Under the pieces are notes generated by a model that was given only the letters and a program-made list of their open reading frames with translations, did no database searches and had not been told where the DNA came from. The translations under genes were made by a program, and so were the position numbers. Shown here piece after piece: positions 5,989-8,687 of a DNA stretch of 8,687 bases. The DNA lies in contig CAZVPD010000154.1 of the NCBI GenBank assembly GCA_964628455.1, forward strand, positions 1 through 8,687. The letters are read 5' to 3'. This stretch comes from JAQVWU01 sp964628455. Lineage in GTDB: Bacteria; Bacillota; Clostridia; Oscillospirales; CAG-272. Numbering within the stretch: position 1 is the first letter of the stretch; the number at the start of each line of letters is the position of its first letter.

Positions 5989-6306
5989 ATGGCAGAACAG
6001 ACACTCGATAAAGATAAATATCTTATGTATCTCGGAAAACCTTTGGTACGTGAAAAAAACGCGCTGTGTTACGGAGATATGACCGATAAATATATATTAT
6101 TCATGATCATATTATCAACCATAAAGGCCGAAGGAACCGACTATGAAGTGCCCGATAAAATTCTCGTTCAGATTTTAAGTACCGATCTGTCGAAACCGTC
6201 TCATGAACGCATGATCAAGCAGTTTGAAAAGAACGGGCTTTACAGCGCTATGGATATCGGTCTTATCTGGCTGGATAAACTGAACGGAAACCCGGAATCG
6301 AAATAA
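5989..6306 (+). CDS. Uncharacterised 105-residue soluble protein
   Basis: I do not recognise the family. The reading frame is convincing as a gene: GGAAGGAG (5973-5980) lies 8 nt before the ATG, a near-consensus promoter is upstream and a terminator is downstream, so it is a single-gene unit. The protein is charged, has no signal peptide or transmembrane helix, and should be cytoplasmic. Visible segments are YLGKPLVREKNALCYGD (about residues 14-30), a hydrophobic helix-like DKYILFMIILSTI (33-45), and a C-terminal amphipathic part with an HERMIKQFEKNGLY stretch. There is one cysteine (C27) and no obvious metal-binding or catalytic motif. The strong promoter and ribosome binding site suggest good expression. 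A conserved clostridial protein of unknown function is the likeliest reading, but that is inferred from gene structure rather than homology. Confidence 0.8.
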   Translation: MAEQTLDKDKYLMYLGKPLVREKNALCYGDMTDKYILFMIILSTIKAEGTDYEVPDKILVQILSTDLSKPSHERMIKQFEKNGLYSAMDIGLIWLDKLNGNPESK

Positions 6307-6345
6307 AATGAAGCGATTATGTGATGTTAAGTTAAAAGCAATATG

Positions 6346-6383
6346 ACTCCGACCGGCTTCCAAAAGTCCGTCAGGAGTTTTTT
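6346..6383 (+). terminator. Intrinsic terminator of the 105-residue protein gene
   Basis: ACTCC (6346-6350) pairs with GGAGT (6374-6378). Inside it, GAC pairs with GTC across a bulged A, and GGCTT pairs with AAGTC after one C-C mismatch, leaving a CCAA loop. Six T's (6378-6383) follow at once. It lies about 40 nt beyond the stop codon. Confidence 0.75.
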
Positions 6384-6444
6384 GTTATGTTTTTCCCGCA
6401 GCCATTTTGCAATACGGAAAACGCATGATTTACGCGGAATTCTG

Positions 6445-6473
6445 TTGACATAATATCAGATATGTATTATAAT
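6445..6473 (+). promoter_or_regulatory. Full-consensus sigma-A promoter of the YerB-like lipoprotein
   Basis: TTGACA (6445-6450), exactly 17 bp, then TATAAT (6468-6473): both hexamers match consensus. The start is expected near 6480, giving a leader of about 67 nt. Such a promoter should be strong unless repressed. Confidence 0.85.
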
Positions 6474-6491
6474 TTTAATGTTTGGTTGTTA

Positions 6492-6517
6492 CACTCGGTG
6501 TTATATATACACCGGTG
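6492..6517 (+). promoter_or_regulatory. Inverted repeat in the lipoprotein gene leader
   Basis: CGGTGT (6496-6501) and ACACCG (6509-6514) pair around a 7-base TATATAT loop. The flanks also hold CACtCGGTG (6492-6500) and the palindrome CACCGGTG (6510-6517), so this is a near-direct repeat as well as a dyad. It lies about 12-38 nt after the expected start and before the ribosome binding site. It could be an operator, or a 5' hairpin that stabilises the mRNA. Confidence 0.4.
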
Positions 6518-6546
6518 AATTAGGTCCATATAAAGGAGCTTAATTT

Positions 6547-7836
6547 ATGAAGCATAAAAAAACCGTGTGTTTTTTTTTGTTGTTTACGGTTGCTATGACC
6601 ATTGTCCTTTTTTACGGCTGCCAAAAGGAGCAGGACCCTCCTGTAACCGATAAAACTGCAGAAACACAAAACGTTATCACGGCGGAAGTTACAGATGAGG
6701 CAACACAGGATGAAGTTTCGGTAATAACCGAACCCGAAACCGAAACCGAATCCGAAACCGCTCCGGAACCCATAACCGAATTACCCGAAGAGACGGTAAA
6801 AGAAGAGACAAAAGAAACAGCTCCTCCGGCGAAACCCGCAGAAACCATCGTCCCGGAAGTCAAAGCCGACAGGCTGACATCAGACTTTATAAATACTCTC
6901 ACGGGATTTGCCGCGACCAAAACCGAATATTACAAGCGTCCCGCAGCCATAATGATCAATAACATAAAAATCAGCTGTCCGCAGATCGGCATCAGTCAGG
7001 CTGATGTGATATACGAATGCCTTGTCGAGGGCGGAATGACGCGTCTCATGATGCTTATGCTTAATTATGAAAACGCTTCCGAAATAGGCTCGGTTCGTTC
7101 GTCCCGTGAATATTATCTGGATTTTGCGGCAAACCACGATGCAATATATATTCATGCCGGCGGGAGCAATACGGCATATGCGGAAATCAGAGACCGCAAA
7201 ATCAACAACCTTGACGGCGTCAACATGTATGTCCCGGACATGTTTTACCGCGATGAATGGCGTAAAATAAATATGGGATATGAACACAGCCTGATGACGA
7301 CAGGACCCAGAATAGCCGCTTCCGTGGAATATAAAAAATATAAAACCGAAATCAAAGAAACATTTGTACCGTCTTTTAATTTCGTCAGTTATAAAGGCGG
7401 TAAAAACGAAATGACCGGCGGCAGTGAAGCGAGACACGTCATTATTACTTATAACAACGCTCATTTTCCGCAATATATATATAATTCAAAAACAAATACA
7501 TACAAACGTTATCAGTTCAACGGTATTGCGCATATTGACGGAGCCAATGATAAACAACTGGAATTTACGAATGTCTTGATATTGAACCTCCCTCATTATT
7601 ATACGGGAGATTCTTACGGTCATGTGAACGTGGATTCTGTCGGAAGCGGAAAAGGGTATTATGTTTCCGGAGGGAAATACATATCCGTTAACTGGTCTAA
7701 GAAAAGCAAAGACACTCCGATGGTATTGACAAATACAGACGGAAGTCTCTTGTATATGAACTGCGGTAAAACCTTTGTCAATATCGTAAACGAATCAGTC
7801 TGGCATTCTTTGACGATGAATTATAAGAGAGCCTGA
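6547..7836 (+). CDS. DUF3048 lipoprotein, YerB-like
   Basis: A 429-residue predicted lipoprotein of the YerB family (DUF3048 N- and C-terminal domains), anchored outside the membrane; the biochemical role of the family is not established. Residues 1-24 form a signal peptide (MKHKK plus a hydrophobic core) ending in LFYGC, with C25 the likely lipidated cysteine; F at -3 and Y at -2 are not the ideal lipobox. A Glu/Thr/Pro-rich disordered linker (about 29-105) spans the wall zone. The N-terminal domain (about 118-265) shows RPAAIMINN, PQIGISQADVIYE, EGGMTRL, IGSVRSSREYYLD and a YIHAGGS segment, all in family order. The C-terminal domain (about 290-425) has the NVLIL, GSGKGYYVSGG and NCGKTFVNIV features. 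AAGGAG (6533-6538) lies 8 nt before the ATG. It has its own consensus promoter and a terminator just after the stop, so it appears monocistronic. Confidence 0.88.
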   Translation: MKHKKTVCFFLLFTVAMTIVLFYGCQKEQDPPVTDKTAETQNVITAEVTDEATQDEVSVITEPETETESETAPEPITELPEETVKEETKETAPPAKPAETIVPEVKADRLTSDFINTLTGFAATKTEYYKRPAAIMINNIKISCPQIGISQADVIYECLVEGGMTRLMMLMLNYENASEIGSVRSSREYYLDFAANHDAIYIHAGGSNTAYAEIRDRKINNLDGVNMYVPDMFYRDEWRKINMGYEHSLMTTGPRIAASVEYKKYKTEIKETFVPSFNFVSYKGGKNEMTGGSEARHVIITYNNAHFPQYIYNSKTNTYKRYQFNGIAHIDGANDKQLEFTNVLILNLPHYYTGDSYGHVNVDSVGSGKGYYVSGGKYISVNWSKKSKDTPMVLTNTDGSLLYMNCGKTFVNIVNESVWHSLTMNYKRA

Positions 7837-7841
7837 GATCG

Positions 7842-7868
7842 AAAAGGGTGCCGTATCGGCACCCTTTT
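7842..7868 (+). terminator. Bidirectional intrinsic terminator (12-bp perfect stem)
   Basis: AAAAGGGTGCCG (7842-7853) pairs perfectly with CGGCACCCTTTT (7857-7868) around a TAT loop, 6 bases after the lipoprotein stop. Because the stem starts with four A's and ends with four T's, it has the terminator form on both strands and also serves the convergent permease gene. Confidence 0.9.
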
Positions 7869-7882
7869 GTGCTCCGGCCGGT

Positions 7883-8683
7883 CTATTCGAGATTCAGCCT
7901 GTTTTTCAATATACAAGAGCTGCATATAAAATAAAAACCCGCAAGAAGAGCAGCCGCAACCGAAGCAAAGATCAGGAGAAACGACAATACCACAGACAGG
8001 TCATTGTTCAGAAAACGAATCCATAAAGTTTCATGGACCGATGAAAATATAGAGACAGTGATAACCGATAAAATCTGATTGATGATATAAAGCATGAAAT
8101 ACGCCCCTACGGATGCTGCTGTGCGGTGGGAGCGGAACAGCTGTCCGATTGAAACGGCAGTAAATATCATGAGGTAATTCGCGGCCAGGACCAGGATTGA
8201 TATTATTCCCGCAAGCAGAGCAAACAGACAGATATCAATGCCGTATTCCGCTTTCAATGAATTATAAAACGTGGAAATAAATCCAGAGACATCGGAAAAT
8301 ATATTCCCGTAAAAAGCTATGATAAAGATCGAAAACAATGCCGTGATGATACCTGTCAGAGTCCAAAAAACAGCTGTCACCGTCTTGACCAATATATGAT
8401 GTTTTACAGTGACGGGAAGCGTAAACATCAGGTAACCTTCATCGCCGATCAGATTTCTGTAAAACCTCTGAATTACAGTTATGACTGTCACAACGAACAT
8501 GCCGATGACGGTGACCACATAAAGAAACATCAATAAAGCACTCGGCAATATCATGATTTCAAGTTTTTCGGATAATTCATTGAATGTTTTAAGGATGACG
8601 GAAAGACCGATCAATATCAGATAGACCGAAAGAAACTGCCGTGCGGTCGATTTTATTTCATATTTGAATAGTTTTGTCAGCAT
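7883..8683 (-). CDS. ABC-2-like transporter permease, six-helix membrane protein
   Basis: A 266-residue integral membrane protein resembling the permease subunits of clostridial ABC-2-type exporters. The short cytoplasmic start MLTKLFKYEIKSTARQFL is typical. Six hydrophobic segments lie at about 17-32, 44-71, 103-125, 151-178, 191-212 and 230-254. Between the second and third is NLIGDEGYLMFTLPV (77-91), a segment I associate with this permease group that likely faces the ATPase. The substrate cannot be read from the sequence; peptides or lipids would be usual. An in-frame TAA (8686..8684) sits immediately before the ATG at 8683, so the gene cannot extend further. The ribosome binding site lies outside the window. 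An ATP-binding partner gene would be expected just upstream on the same strand, beyond position 8687. It converges on the lipoprotein gene at the shared terminator. Confidence 0.75.
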   Translation of the reverse strand: MLTKLFKYEIKSTARQFLSVYLILIGLSVILKTFNELSEKLEIMILPSALLMFLYVVTVIGMFVVTVITVIQRFYRNLIGDEGYLMFTLPVTVKHHILVKTVTAVFWTLTGIITALFSIFIIAFYGNIFSDVSGFISTFYNSLKAEYGIDICLFALLAGIISILVLAANYLMIFTAVSIGQLFRSHRTAASVGAYFMLYIINQILSVITVSIFSSVHETLWIRFLNNDLSVVLSFLLIFASVAAALLAGFYFICSSCILKNRLNLE

Positions 8684-8687
8684 TTAA

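Noticed and set aside
6720..6800. Tandem repeat from recurring CCGAAA units
   Set aside because: It is an irregular codon repeat from the Glu/Thr/Pro linker, with no fixed unit length.
6612..6920. A 102-codon minus-strand frame rich in Ser and Val inside the lipoprotein gene
   Set aside because: It is the mirror of the repetitive Glu/Thr/Pro linker codons; no ribosome binding site or promoter supports it.
1..8687. Defence island, mobile element, CRISPR array or biosynthetic cluster
   Set aside because: No transposase, integrase, nuclease, toxin, repeat-spacer structure or biosynthetic enzyme is visible; most genes belong to known families and a few are small or unrecognised.

Overview
The window reads as chromosomal DNA of a Gram-positive, low-to-moderate GC member of the Bacillota, most likely class Clostridia. 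This rests on Shine-Dalgarno sites of the GGAGG type, sigma-A promoters of the TTGACA-17-TATAAT type, strong intrinsic terminators, a YlxM-type regulator of the SRP operon, a TmcAL/YlbM tRNA-Met acetylation enzyme next to acetate kinase, and a YerB-type (DUF3048) lipoprotein. I could not determine genus or species. No rRNA, tRNA, insertion sequence, CRISPR array, integrase or phage gene is visible, so this is ordinary core chromosome rather than an island.

Layout. Positions 1-511 hold a leftward unit: a promoter with a perfect 9-bp dyad beside its -10 box, the YlxM-family regulator, and the first 17 codons of a further gene that leaves the window. From 550 a rightward unit begins with its own promoter: a 43-residue membrane mini-protein carrying an NPFTN sortase-B-like motif, then argS (arginyl-tRNA synthetase), then a yebC-family translation factor. 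This unit meets leftward acetate kinase (ackA) at a shared hairpin. AckA and rightward tmcAL diverge from a 119-bp gap in which their predicted promoters overlap on opposite strands. Both enzymes use acetate and ATP.

From 5759 on, three separately controlled units follow. One is an unrecognised 105-residue soluble protein with a strong promoter, a leader of about 130 nt and a good terminator. The next is a DUF3048/YerB-like lipoprotein behind a full-consensus promoter with a dyad in its leader, ending in a perfect 12-bp hairpin that also serves the opposite strand. The last is a leftward six-helix ABC-2-like permease whose start lies at the right edge. Its ATPase partner, if there is one, would lie outside the window.

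Most genes here belong to known housekeeping families, with translation the recurring theme (YlxM with SRP, ArgS, YebC, TmcAL). I did not find a convincing new multi-gene system. The points most worth following up are the sorting-signal mini-protein in front of argS, the dyad at the ylxM promoter, the overlapping ackA/tmcAL promoters, and substitutions in otherwise conserved motifs of AckA and TmcAL.
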